Part shown: positions 1 through 5,374 of the stretch, in pieces
Numbering within the stretch: position 1 is the stretch's first letter
Layout: each line of letters opens with the position of its first letter
NCBI GenBank assembly: GCA_021778875.1
Contig: JAJYBT010000262.1
Span: forward strand, 1 to 5,374
Direction of reading: 5' to 3'
Origin: Acidobacteriota bacterium
Lineage (GTDB): Bacteria > Acidobacteriota > Terriglobia > Terriglobales > Acidobacteriaceae
DNA: 5,374 nt
The notes under the pieces: generated by a model
What the model saw: only the letters and a program-made list of their open reading frames with translations
What the model was told of the DNA's origin: nothing
Database searches by the model: none
Program-made: the position numbers and the translations under genes

Positions 1-1
1 C

Positions 2-94
2 ATCAAGGCTGGCACGCTTTCCAGTATCCTCAAGCACATAGCCGCTCATCACAAGATGAGCATGGACGACCTGCTGAAGATGCTCGACCTATAA
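2..94 (+). CDS. C-terminal end of a HicA-like (YcfA-family) toxin, 5' truncated
   Basis: Only the last 30 residues and the TAA stop (92-94) are inside the window. They read IKAGTLSSILKH, then an alanine/histidine-rich stretch, then MSMDDLLKMLDL. The pattern I-x-x-GTL-x-SIL-K followed by a short helix with D/E-D/E-LL resembles the C-terminus of HicA-type mRNA interferases, small double-stranded-RNA-binding-fold toxins that cleave mRNA and are neutralised by HicB. The catalytic histidine region lies upstream and cannot be seen, so activity cannot be judged. No hicB follows: the next gene on this strand is a deaminase, so any antitoxin would have to lie before the window. The family call rests on a short tail and is tentative. 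Confidence 0.5.
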   Translation: MKAGTLSSILKHIAAHHKMSMDDLLKMLDL

Positions 95-119
95 GCAAAT
101 ATGTATCGCCCCATCCCGC

Positions 120-131
120 TAAACTAGAAGA
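120..131 (+). promoter_or_regulatory. Possible -10 element placing the transcript start at the deaminase GTG
   Basis: TAAACT at 120-125 matches TATAAT at four of six positions, including the key first, second and last bases. It ends six bases before the GTG at 132, which would put transcription initiation at or next to the start codon and give a leaderless mRNA. The only purine-rich stretch (AGAAG, 126-130) is too close to the GTG to be a normal ribosome binding site, which fits. No clear -35 element is seen, so this remains weak. Confidence 0.25.
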
Positions 132-1148
132 GTGACCGAAATCCGCGAATTCATCCGCCGGCTCCCCAAGGCCGAGCTGCATCTGCACCTCGAGGGCACC
201 ATCCTGCCCGCCACGCTCGTCGAGCTCAGCCAGCGCCACGACAAGACGTCCATCCCCCTCGCCGAGGCCGAAGCCCTCTACCGCTTCACCGATTTCAGCG
301 GCTTCATGCTCGCCTTCAAGGCCGTCACCGGCCAGCTCATCCATCCTGAGGACTACGAGCTCGCCGCCTGGCGTATGATGCAGCAGCTTGCCGCCCAGGG
401 TGTCGTCCACGCCGAGGTTTACATCTCCGTCGGCGTCATCTACCTGTGGCGCAACCACGATCCCCACGTCTTCGAGCCCATCTTCGCCGGCCTGGAACGA
501 GCCCGCGAGCGCGGCGAGCGCGAGCTGGGCATCACCGTCTACTGGATCTTCGACGCCGTCCGCCACTTCTCCGTCGAGGAGGCTGCGCGCGTCTTCCGCA
601 AGGCCGCCGAGCTGCGCCTCGGCCACCCCTCAATCGTCGGCATCGGCCTCGGCGGCGACGAGCGCCGCACCGGCTCCGAGCCGTACCGCAGCCTCTACGC
701 TGAGGCTCGCGAGGCCGGCCTGCGCCTCACCAACCACGCCGGAGAAACCACCGGCCCTGAGGCCATCCGCGAAGCCCTCTCCATCGGCTCCGAGCGCATC
801 GGCCATGCCGTCTCGGCTATTCACGATCCGGCTCTCATCCAAGAGCTAAAAGTGCGGAGCACCCCGCTGGAGCTCAACCCCACCTCCAACGTCCGCACCG
901 GCGTCTGCCCGTCGTTCGCCGCGCACCCCCTGCGCCAGTACTTCGACTCGGGTCTGCTCGTCACCCTCAACTCCGACGACCCCGCCTTCTTCGGCTCGGA
1001 CATCGCCAACGAGTACCTGCTGGCCCATACCGAACAGGGATTTACGCGCGACGAGCTGCGCCGCCTTGCCGCCAACTCCATCCAGGCCAGCTTTCTTCCC
1101 CCTGCCGCCCAGCAGCAATGGCTCGCCCAAATCGACTCTACGCAGTAA
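132..1148 (+). CDS. Adenosine deaminase-family hydrolase (COG1816); adenosine, adenine or aminodeoxyfutalosine deaminase
   Basis: This 338-residue cytoplasmic protein has the full motif set of the zinc-dependent adenosine deaminase family. HLHLEGT at 17-23 supplies metal ligands H17 and H19. GIGLGGDE lies at 170-177. HAGE at 202-205 gives metal ligand H202 and catalytic E205. IGHA at 223-226 gives H225. LNSDDPAFFGS at 279-289 gives metal ligand D282 and D283. All expected catalytic residues are present and the length is normal, so the enzyme should hydrolytically deaminate a 6-aminopurine compound, releasing ammonia. Classical adenosine deaminases usually read HLDG at the first motif; the glutamate here (E21) is more typical of adenine deaminases and of menaquinone-pathway aminodeoxyfutalosine deaminases, so the substrate is open. 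GTG at 132 is chosen because an in-frame TAA at 120-122 excludes anything longer and the first motif starts at residue 17. No well-spaced Shine-Dalgarno sequence is seen. Family is certain; substrate is not. Confidence 0.93.
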   Translation: MTEIREFIRRLPKAELHLHLEGTILPATLVELSQRHDKTSIPLAEAEALYRFTDFSGFMLAFKAVTGQLIHPEDYELAAWRMMQQLAAQGVVHAEVYISVGVIYLWRNHDPHVFEPIFAGLERARERGERELGITVYWIFDAVRHFSVEEAARVFRKAAELRLGHPSIVGIGLGGDERRTGSEPYRSLYAEAREAGLRLTNHAGETTGPEAIREALSIGSERIGHAVSAIHDPALIQELKVRSTPLELNPTSNVRTGVCPSFAAHPLRQYFDSGLLVTLNSDDPAFFGSDIANEYLLAHTEQGFTRDELRRLAANSIQASFLPPAAQQQWLAQIDSTQ

Positions 1149-1203
1149 ACAAAAGTTGTAGCCTCACCTTGCGGCTCGCGGTCAGTCCAAATGGAAAGTA
1201 CGG

Positions 1204-1209
1204 TATCAT
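1204..1209 (+). promoter_or_regulatory. Candidate -10 element for the small membrane protein gene
   Basis: TATCAT at 1204-1209 matches the sigma-70 -10 consensus at five of six positions and lies 23 bases before the ATG at 1233. Transcription from it would begin around 1216, at the start of the Shine-Dalgarno sequence, leaving a very short leader. The region 16-17 bases upstream (about 1181-1187, GTCAGTC) is only a poor -35 match. Its presence would make the small gene independent of the deaminase gene. Confidence 0.3.
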
Positions 1210-1215
1210 GCCATC

Positions 1216-1224
1216 AGGAGAAGG
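1216..1224 (+). promoter_or_regulatory. Shine-Dalgarno sequence selecting the ATG at 1233
   Basis: AGGAGAAGG at 1216-1224 is a strong purine-rich ribosome binding site ending eight bases before the ATG at 1233. It decides between that start and the in-frame ATG at 1191, which has no comparable site and would add 14 residues of unconvincing sequence read through this very element. Confidence 0.7.
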
Positions 1225-1232
1225 TTCCGCCC

Positions 1233-1454
1233 ATGCCCACTGAAGTTGACGCACTCACAGCTGCTGAAGAGTCCGGCGAGAGCACCGCTCTGCGCCTCCT
1301 CGGCTGGTTCTCCGTGGGAATGGCCGTGGCCGCCCTGGGCATCTTTGTGGGCCGCGAGTTGCGCAGCCGCTACAAGTTCAATCGCCGCACCCCGTATGAC
1401 TTTTACTCGAACGCAGGCGAGCGCCCCACCAGCGAGTTCGGCGTCGGCATCTAG
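1233..1454 (+). CDS. Small single-pass membrane protein of unknown function (73 aa)
   Basis: I do not recognise the family. The 73-residue product starts with an acidic segment (MPTEVDALTAAEESGES, 1-17), has one hydrophobic helix at about 22-40 (LLGWFSVGMAVAALGIFVG), and continues with a strongly basic stretch (R41, R44, R46, K48, R51, R52) before a tail containing PYDFY and ending SEFGVGI. By the positive-inside rule the C-terminus should be cytoplasmic and the N-terminus periplasmic. There is no lipobox and no clear signal-peptidase site, so it is probably an anchored inner-membrane protein. A good Shine-Dalgarno sequence, the coherent membrane topology and the lack of any other gene here support it as real. 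It lies 84 bases after the deaminase and probably has its own promoter. Confidence 0.7.
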   Translation: MPTEVDALTAAEESGESTALRLLGWFSVGMAVAALGIFVGRELRSRYKFNRRTPYDFYSNAGERPTSEFGVGI

Positions 1455-1531
1455 CGCGCTTCCTCCGCAACACCGCACCCCATTTCGATCTATCTCTATA
1501 CTTTTCATGCAATAGAAGCGCGCCTTTCGTC

Positions 1532-1556
1532 CGTTTTGCTTTCCAAAAGCAAAGCG
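1532..1556. repeat. Inverted repeat, 11-bp stem with 3-base loop
   Basis: CGTTTTGCTTT (1532-1542) pairs with AAAGCAAAGCG (1546-1556) around the loop CCA, with one G-T wobble. The right arm shares 1554-1556 with the left arm of the next hairpin, so both stems cannot form fully at once. It lies between two convergent genes. It may be part of a transcription-termination region or of an intergenic repeat family. Confidence 0.6.
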
Positions 1557-1601
1557 GTTCTCGCGTCTTCCGCCAGACTGCAGCAGAGATGCGAGAACCG
1601 C
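1545..1601 (-). terminator. Probable intrinsic terminator of the TonB-dependent receptor gene
   Basis: GCGGTTCTCGC (1554-1564) is perfectly complementary to GCGAGAACCGC (1591-1601). With G-T pairs allowed, the stem extends to 16 bp (1554-1569 with 1586-1601) around a 16-base loop. Read on the minus strand, the stem is followed at once by TTTGCTTTT (1553-1545), a T-rich tail. This is the arrangement expected of a Rho-independent terminator, 86 bases past the receptor stop codon. No T-tract follows on the plus strand, so it should act on the minus-strand transcript. The large loop is unusual for an efficient terminator. Confidence 0.55.
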
Positions 1602-1640
1602 AAGTGGCCGTTCGAAGAAAGCTGCCCTCGGGCCTGCGCC

Positions 1641-1666
1641 CGGAGCGGCGAGGATGCACCGCTCCG
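1641..1666. repeat. Inverted repeat just downstream of the receptor gene
   Basis: CGGAGCGG (1641-1648) and CCGCTCCG (1659-1666) form a perfect 8-bp stem with a 10-base loop, 20 bases beyond the receptor stop codon. No T-tract follows on either strand. It overlaps a smaller alternative stem (CGGGC 1629-1633 with GCCCG 1638-1642). It could stabilise the 3' end of the receptor mRNA, but no function is demonstrated. Confidence 0.4.
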
Positions 1667-1686
1667 AGCACAGCCGTCAGGCGCCG

Positions 1687-4356
1687 TTAGAACTGATACG
1701 TGATCGTGCCGTAGATTGCGCGCGGTGCGCCGGGATAGGCGTTGATGTAACCGCTCGGAGCCGTGTTGCCGGGGTACAGAGGCGCAAAGTAGCCGCCGCT
1801 GGAGATGTATTCCCACTCGTTGTACTTGGTGTTGGCAAGGTTCATCATGTCCAGCTTCAGATTGAAGGATTGCTTTTCAAAGCTGAAGGGTGCCGTCACC
1901 GAAGCGTTCGCCGTCGTGTAGGACGACATCTTCTGCGTCGTCGGAGCACCGGTGTTGTTCGACCACAGGTACTGCGAGCCCGTGCTCTCGATCCAGAAGC
2001 GCGGTTCAATCAGTTCCTTGTGGTTGCGCTGGATTCCGTAGTAGACGCCCGTGTTCAACGTCACGTTCGGAACATAGGACACCGGCAGGTTGTTGTAGGA
2101 CGTGCAGGAAAGATTCTGCGCGGTGCACTCTGCCAGGCTCGGGCCGCCCACGATGTAGCGCGTGAAGTTCGTCGACTCTCCCGCGAAGTTCACAAAGATG
2201 TGCAGGTTGCTGCTGGGGTCGGCGTCAAAGAACGCGTCGACGCCGTGGTAGGTTGAGTCGCCGCCGCCGGAAATCTGCAGGCCGGCCGCCGTCTCAAAGT
2301 CGATTTCCTGGTTTGTGTAATTCAGGTGGAAGTAGCTTACCCCGGCGATAAAGTTCCCAAGACCGGGCGCATGCATGAAGTGGACCTTGGCGCCGCCCTG
2401 GGTGTAGGCGCCCTTGGCCAGCGTGTAGTAGGTCGGATCGACGCTCTGGAACATGCCGCCACCACCGCCCAGCGCGGGCGAGCGATAGGTCACGTCATAG
2501 CCGCCGTAGATCGTAAGCCAGTCATACGGCGTCACCGAGGCATCAATCGAAGGCTCAACTGCCGAGCGGCTTTCGTGGGCTCCGCACAGCGAGCCCTGGT
2601 CCTTCGTCGTGCTGCCGTCAGGCGCAACCGTCGGCGGTCCGAGTACGTTGCTGTACGGGTCAGAGCCATTCGGATTGAGCGCGCAGTGGGTGGCATACAC
2701 CACGCCGGGCGCAAAGCTGAAGTCTCGCGCGGCCTGGTCACTGTAGCCGGTGGAGAAGCCGACCACGCGCACTCCGGGAATGATGTGTATGCGTGCAGTG
2801 GGGTGGAAATCGTCCTGCGCATAGAAGGCCACGTTGTCCTGCTGGAAGTAGCCTGAGCGGAACTTCGAACCCGCACCGACCACTTCGTGCGCGCCGCTGC
2901 CGCCGTAGGCGGAGTTGTAGAACAGGTTGCGCGCGTTGTAGTTCTCATGCAGCAGGAAGCCGCCAAAATTCACCGTGTTGTAGGGCAGCACTTCGGTCAT
3001 TCCCACCTGGTCGCCGAAGATGTTGCTGTGCGGATTGTTCCACTCGTCCACCTGCGCACCCTGGCTCAGGGCATCGTCGTTGCGGCGGTGGAAGCGGCGA
3101 ATATGGTTGAACCAGGTCGTGTTCTGCAGCGTGCTCTTGCTGCTCAGGAACAGGTTCTCGCGGCCATAGCCCAGGAACATCTCGTTGGTGTCGTACTTGT
3201 TGTAGGCCGCGTACGGCAACGCGCTGTAGTACCCGCTCGTCGCCTGGCTGAAGTTGGAGCCGTTGGGCTCAATCAGTCCCACATCGGTGGTCGGAATCAC
3301 CGTGGGACGATAGCCGCCCGCCTTCGCGTAGAACATACCAAGAACGACGCTGCCTGCGGAGAAGCTCTTCAGAGTCTTGCCGAACACCGATCCGTTCTTC
3401 GATGGGTTGCCAAAGCCGTCCGGCCCCTGGCGAAAATCGTTGCCCCGGCCCAGGCCGCCGCCAAGCACCGTCGACCATCCGCGAAACTTGCCCGTGTTGC
3501 CGACAAACGCAAAGTTCTGCTGGCCATAAGGCCCGTCCGTCAAGGCGACGCTCAGGTGGCGGCTCACCGTCGGCTGCACCGGCGTAAACTCCACGCCTCC
3601 GCCGACGCTGTTGTACCAGCGCTCCATCGGCTGCCCCGGCCCGTAGGTCACGGCCAGGTCCTGCATCACCAGGTTCTGCGGCATGGTCGCCGATTGCCAA
3701 AGGCCGGTTGCCGGGTCTCCCACCGGAACCCCGTCAAACGTGATGCCCAGGGAGCCCGGCGCCGTGAAGCTCGTCGCTTCTCCCGCCCAGCCCTGCTGGA
3801 TTCCGTTCAGAATCACCGTGTATTTGGTGGAGCCTGTCTCTCCATACCCCACCACATTCGCGCCCGGCGTGGAAGCGATCATCTGTGCTCCGCCGGCCAC
3901 CGGCCCGCCTGCATCCAGCTGCTTACGGTCCAGCACGCGCAGTGTCTCCGGCGTTAGCATCACGTCCTCGCGCGTCGGCACGGGCTTGGCCTCGGGGTCA
4001 ACGGTGCCGCGAACCACCACGCTCTCGGCCAGCGAGGCCACGCTCAACGTCACCTTGAGGCTCGTCGCCTTCTGCTCTGAGGGCGTAACCCGCCGGGTGA
4101 AGGAATCGAAGCCGGACTTCTCCACAACGATCAGTTGCGGGTCAGACGGCACATCCGTAAACACAAAGCGGCCATCGGTCCCTGTTGTCGCGTGGATTAC
4201 CTCGTTGGTGGTCAAATCCGTGAGTGAAACAGCCGCCTTTGCAATCACAGAACCAGAGGCGTCTACCACCCTTCCTTCAACCTCTGTGTTCCCGGCATAG
4301 GACAAGGAACTCCCAATCAGCGCCAACACGGCGCCGATAAACAGCTTACGTAACAT
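1687..4356 (-). CDS. TonB-dependent outer-membrane receptor with N-terminal carboxypeptidase-regulatory-like domain
   Basis: The 889-residue product is a complete outer-membrane transporter that would import a ligand using TonB-ExbBD energy. Residues 1-21 are a signal peptide (basic MLRK, hydrophobic core, likely cut after SLSYA). Residues about 25-105 form a carboxypeptidase-regulatory-like beta-sandwich (VEGRVVDASG, TGTDGRFVFTDVP, VEKSGF). ESVVVRG at 111-117 resembles a TonB box. The plug spans about 130-262 and includes STPGANVVGYG, ITFDGVPVGDPATG and VTYGPGQPMERWYNSVGGGVEF. The rest is a 22-strand-type barrel ending GAPRAIYGTITYQF, with the terminal phenylalanine expected for BAM-dependent insertion. 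Cysteine pairs C558/C591 and C744/C751 lie in loop-like segments and could form disulfides. It is shorter than the roughly 1,000-1,200-residue Oar-like receptors. The GAPR-x-x-YG ending is common in siderophore receptors, but no neighbouring gene indicates the substrate. The start is fixed by a good Shine-Dalgarno sequence. Confidence 0.95.
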   Translation of the reverse strand: MLRKLFIGAVLALIGSSLSYAGNTEVEGRVVDASGSVIAKAAVSLTDLTTNEVIHATTGTDGRFVFTDVPSDPQLIVVEKSGFDSFTRRVTPSEQKATSLKVTLSVASLAESVVVRGTVDPEAKPVPTREDVMLTPETLRVLDRKQLDAGGPVAGGAQMIASTPGANVVGYGETGSTKYTVILNGIQQGWAGEATSFTAPGSLGITFDGVPVGDPATGLWQSATMPQNLVMQDLAVTYGPGQPMERWYNSVGGGVEFTPVQPTVSRHLSVALTDGPYGQQNFAFVGNTGKFRGWSTVLGGGLGRGNDFRQGPDGFGNPSKNGSVFGKTLKSFSAGSVVLGMFYAKAGGYRPTVIPTTDVGLIEPNGSNFSQATSGYYSALPYAAYNKYDTNEMFLGYGRENLFLSSKSTLQNTTWFNHIRRFHRRNDDALSQGAQVDEWNNPHSNIFGDQVGMTEVLPYNTVNFGGFLLHENYNARNLFYNSAYGGSGAHEVVGAGSKFRSGYFQQDNVAFYAQDDFHPTARIHIIPGVRVVGFSTGYSDQAARDFSFAPGVVYATHCALNPNGSDPYSNVLGPPTVAPDGSTTKDQGSLCGAHESRSAVEPSIDASVTPYDWLTIYGGYDVTYRSPALGGGGGMFQSVDPTYYTLAKGAYTQGGAKVHFMHAPGLGNFIAGVSYFHLNYTNQEIDFETAAGLQISGGGDSTYHGVDAFFDADPSSNLHIFVNFAGESTNFTRYIVGGPSLAECTAQNLSCTSYNNLPVSYVPNVTLNTGVYYGIQRNHKELIEPRFWIESTGSQYLWSNNTGAPTTQKMSSYTTANASVTAPFSFEKQSFNLKLDMMNLANTKYNEWEYISSGGYFAPLYPGNTAPSGYINAYPGAPRAIYGTITYQF

Positions 4357-4363
4357 GCAGCAA

Positions 4364-4368
4364 CCTCC
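4364..4368 (-). promoter_or_regulatory. Shine-Dalgarno sequence of the receptor gene
   Basis: On the minus strand GGAGG (CCTCC on the plus strand) lies seven bases before the ATG at 4356-4354, an optimal site and spacing. It confirms the start that precedes the signal peptide. I found no convincing -10/-35 pair in the 100 bases upstream on this strand. Confidence 0.8.
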
Positions 4369-4508
4369 AACGTGAGTTATCGCGTACTGAATTGTTGTCT
4401 TGTTCGGATTTACGGCTTTCTACAAGGGAAGACATCCAGGACGACCCGCACGAGCTATCCCCCATGGCCGGCGAGTCATGATGCCCAGTTCGAACGCAGG
4501 GCAGGCCC

Positions 4509-4536
4509 GGGAAGCGCCGTGACTACGGCGCTTCCC
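4509..4536. repeat. Perfect 12-bp inverted repeat with a 4-base loop
   Basis: GGGAAGCGCCGT (4509-4520) and ACGGCGCTTCCC (4525-4536) are exact reverse complements separated by GACT. The stem is GC-rich and would be very stable in RNA. On the plus strand it is followed by AGCTTTACAG, which has only three T's in a row, so a terminator call is weak, and no plus-strand gene precedes it. It is about 150 bases upstream of the receptor start on the minus strand and 213 bases before mutL. It could be a terminator, part of a small RNA, or a protein-binding site. Confidence 0.6.
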
Positions 4537-4540
4537 AGCT

Positions 4541-4567
4541 TTACAGTCACCCATGCGCGTTACAGTC
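4541..4567. repeat. Direct repeat TTACAGTC, two copies 19 bp apart
   Basis: TTACAGTC occurs at 4541-4548 and 4560-4567, a start-to-start spacing of 19 bp, close to two helical turns, so both copies would face the same side of the DNA. A partial third copy, TTACAGAG, is at 4604-4611. Such spacing is compatible with a regulator binding site in this divergent spacer, but the repeat is short and chance is not excluded. Confidence 0.35.
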
Positions 4568-4735
4568 TTATGACATCGCTGTGAAAGTTGGTGACGAGAC
4601 TCATTACAGAGCTATGAATCATCTGTCTCGCTAACTCACAGGACAGTTATCCCGCCCCTGCCGTCTCGCCCGCCGCCTCCGCAGACCTTCGGCGCGCCGC
4701 CTCCCTGCCCATCCCGGCCCCCGCGCCGGTTGCGA

Positions 4736-4741
4736 TACCCT
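4736..4741 (+). promoter_or_regulatory. Possible -10 element immediately before mutL
   Basis: TACCCT at 4736-4741 keeps the TA....T core of a -10 hexamer and ends eight bases before the mutL ATG; the overlapping CCTAAT (4739-4744) is an alternative. Either would give a leaderless or nearly leaderless transcript, which fits the absence of any Shine-Dalgarno sequence before this ATG. No -35 match is apparent in the C-rich sequence upstream. Confidence 0.2.
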
Positions 4742-4749
4742 AATTGCTT

Positions 4750-5374
4750 ATGGGCCGCATCCGCGTACTGTCCGACCAGGTCGCCAACCAGATCGCCGCC
4801 GGAGAAGTGGTGGACCGCCCTGCCTCCGTCGTCAAAGAGCTGCTGGAGAACGCCCTCGACGCCGGGGCCACCCGCATCCGCGTTGACGTGGAAGCCGGCG
4901 GCCGCAAGCTCATCCGCATTGCCGACGACGGCCACGGCATGAACCGCGACGACGCCCTGCTGGCCTTTGAGCGCCACGCCACCAGCAAGCTACGCACCGC
5001 CGACGACCTGCTCTCCATCGCCACCCTCGGCTTCCGCGGCGAGGCTCTGCCCTCCATCGCCTCTGTCGCCCGCGTCTCCCTGCAGACCGCCACCGGCGAG
5101 GAAGCCGCCGGAACCCGCCTTGAGATCGCCGGCGGCAAAATCCACCACGTGGAAGACGCCGCCCTGCCACGCGGCACCACCATCGCCGTCGCCGACCTCT
5201 TCTTCAACACCCCGGCCCGCCGCAAATTTCTGCGCACCGAGTCCACGGAGCTGGCCCACGTCACCGCGCTCGTCACCCACTACGCGCTCGTCCACCCGGA
5301 GAAGCACTTCGAGCTGGTCTCCTCCAGCCATACCCTCGTCTCCGCCCCGCCCGTCGCCCGCCCCGCCGAGCGCA
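4750..5374 (+). CDS. mutL: DNA mismatch repair protein MutL, N-terminal ATPase region (3' truncated)
   Basis: The frame from ATG 4750 stays open for 208 codons to the window edge and begins [20 protein letters not shown], the characteristic MutL N-terminus. MutL links mismatch recognition by MutS to strand incision and uses GHKL-type ATP binding. Visible motifs are [11 protein letters not shown] (29-39, with E30 and N34 matching the catalytic glutamate and Mg-binding asparagine), DDGHG (59-63, ATP-binding D59), RHATSK (75-80), GFRGEAL (94-100) and [11 protein letters not shown], the transducer-domain hallmark. The linker and C-terminal dimerisation domain lie beyond the window, so whether it carries the DQHA-x2-E-x4-E endonuclease motif cannot be seen. 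There is no Shine-Dalgarno sequence, but the start is fixed by alignment with the family's conserved N-terminus. It is divergent from the receptor gene. Confidence 0.97.
   Translation, partial: MGRIRVLSDQVANQIAAGEVVDRPASVVKELLENALDAGATRIRVDVEAGGRKLIRIADDGHGMNRDDALLAFERHATSKLRTADDLLSIATLGFRGEALPSIASVARVSLQTATGEEAAGTRLEIAGGKIHHVEDAALPRGTTIAVADLFFNTPARRKFLRTESTELAHVTALVTHYALVHPEKHFELVSSSHTLVSAPPVARPAER

Larger units (their letters stand above)
4357..4749. other. Divergent intergenic region between the receptor gene and mutL
   Basis: This 393-base gap contains no credible gene. It has three parts. The part nearest the receptor (4357-4440) is relatively AT-rich and should hold that gene's leader and promoter, with an imperfect CTTGT/ACAAG dyad at 4399-4426. 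The middle (4500-4630) holds a perfect 12-bp hairpin, the TTACAGTC direct repeat and a CGAGAC/GTCTCG dyad (4595-4600 and 4625-4630). The part nearest mutL (about 4650-4730) is very C-rich on the plus strand with few T or A bases. A 70-codon open frame from GTG 4372 runs through the hairpin and has no ribosome binding site, so it is not called. Confidence 0.7.

Noticed and set aside
10..25. TGGCACG resembling the -24 element of a sigma-54 promoter
   Set aside because: No GC-containing -12 element follows at the required spacing (the next bases are CTTTCCAGT), and it lies inside a coding region.
30..626. 198-codon frame on the minus strand over the deaminase gene
   Set aside because: Gly/Glu/Asp/Ala-biased shadow of the deaminase codons, with no motif of its own.
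1191..1232. Earlier in-frame ATG for the small membrane protein
   Set aside because: It would add 14 residues encoded partly by the strong Shine-Dalgarno sequence that serves the ATG at 1233.
1378..1671. 97-codon minus-strand frame across the convergent spacer
   Set aside because: It reads through the hairpins and into the small membrane protein gene, is Arg/Ser-rich, and lacks a ribosome binding site.
2887..3957. Long open frame of 356 codons on the plus strand, antisense to the receptor gene
   Set aside because: It lies wholly inside a confidently identified receptor gene, is rich in Ala/Arg/Val/His as expected for the complementary frame of GC-rich coding DNA, and shows no recognisable domain.
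4372..4584. 70-codon plus-strand frame in the divergent spacer
   Set aside because: GTG start without a ribosome binding site, no domain or membrane pattern, and it runs through the perfect 12-bp hairpin.
4690..4699. 10-bp palindrome CGGCGCGCCG before mutL
   Set aside because: Short palindromes of only G and C are expected by chance in sequence this GC-rich.

Overview
The window is GC-rich and gene-dense and looks like an ordinary chromosomal segment from an acidobacterium, probably of the Terriglobia/Acidobacteriaceae type. That placement is an inference. It rests on base composition and on an outer-membrane TonB-dependent receptor with an N-terminal carboxypeptidase-regulatory-like domain, a protein type that is abundant in Acidobacteriota. 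No rRNA, tRNA, CRISPR array, insertion sequence or phage gene is visible.

Layout. (1) Positions 2-94 (+) hold the last 30 codons of a gene whose C-terminus resembles HicA-family toxins. (2) Positions 132-1148 (+) encode an intact metal-dependent purine-type deaminase of the adenosine deaminase family (COG1816), starting at GTG. (3) Positions 1233-1454 (+) encode a 73-residue single-pass membrane protein of unknown function with a good ribosome binding site. (4) Positions 1455-1686 are intergenic and contain several hairpins, including a probable terminator for the receptor gene that converges from the right. (5) Positions 1687-4356 (-) encode a complete 889-residue TonB-dependent outer-membrane receptor with signal peptide, regulatory-like domain, plug and barrel. 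(6) Positions 4357-4749 form a gap between two divergent genes, with a perfect 12-bp hairpin and a spaced direct repeat. (7) Positions 4750-5374 (+) encode the N-terminal ATPase region of the mismatch-repair protein MutL, cut by the window edge.

The genes do not form an obvious pathway. The deaminase acts in nucleoside or possibly menaquinone metabolism, the receptor in uptake across the outer membrane, and MutL in DNA repair. Strand changes and wide spacers suggest separate transcription units. I found no convincing new multi-gene system. The points most worth a second look are the deaminase's true substrate, the receptor's unknown ligand, the nested hairpins at 1532-1601, and the structured divergent spacer before mutL.
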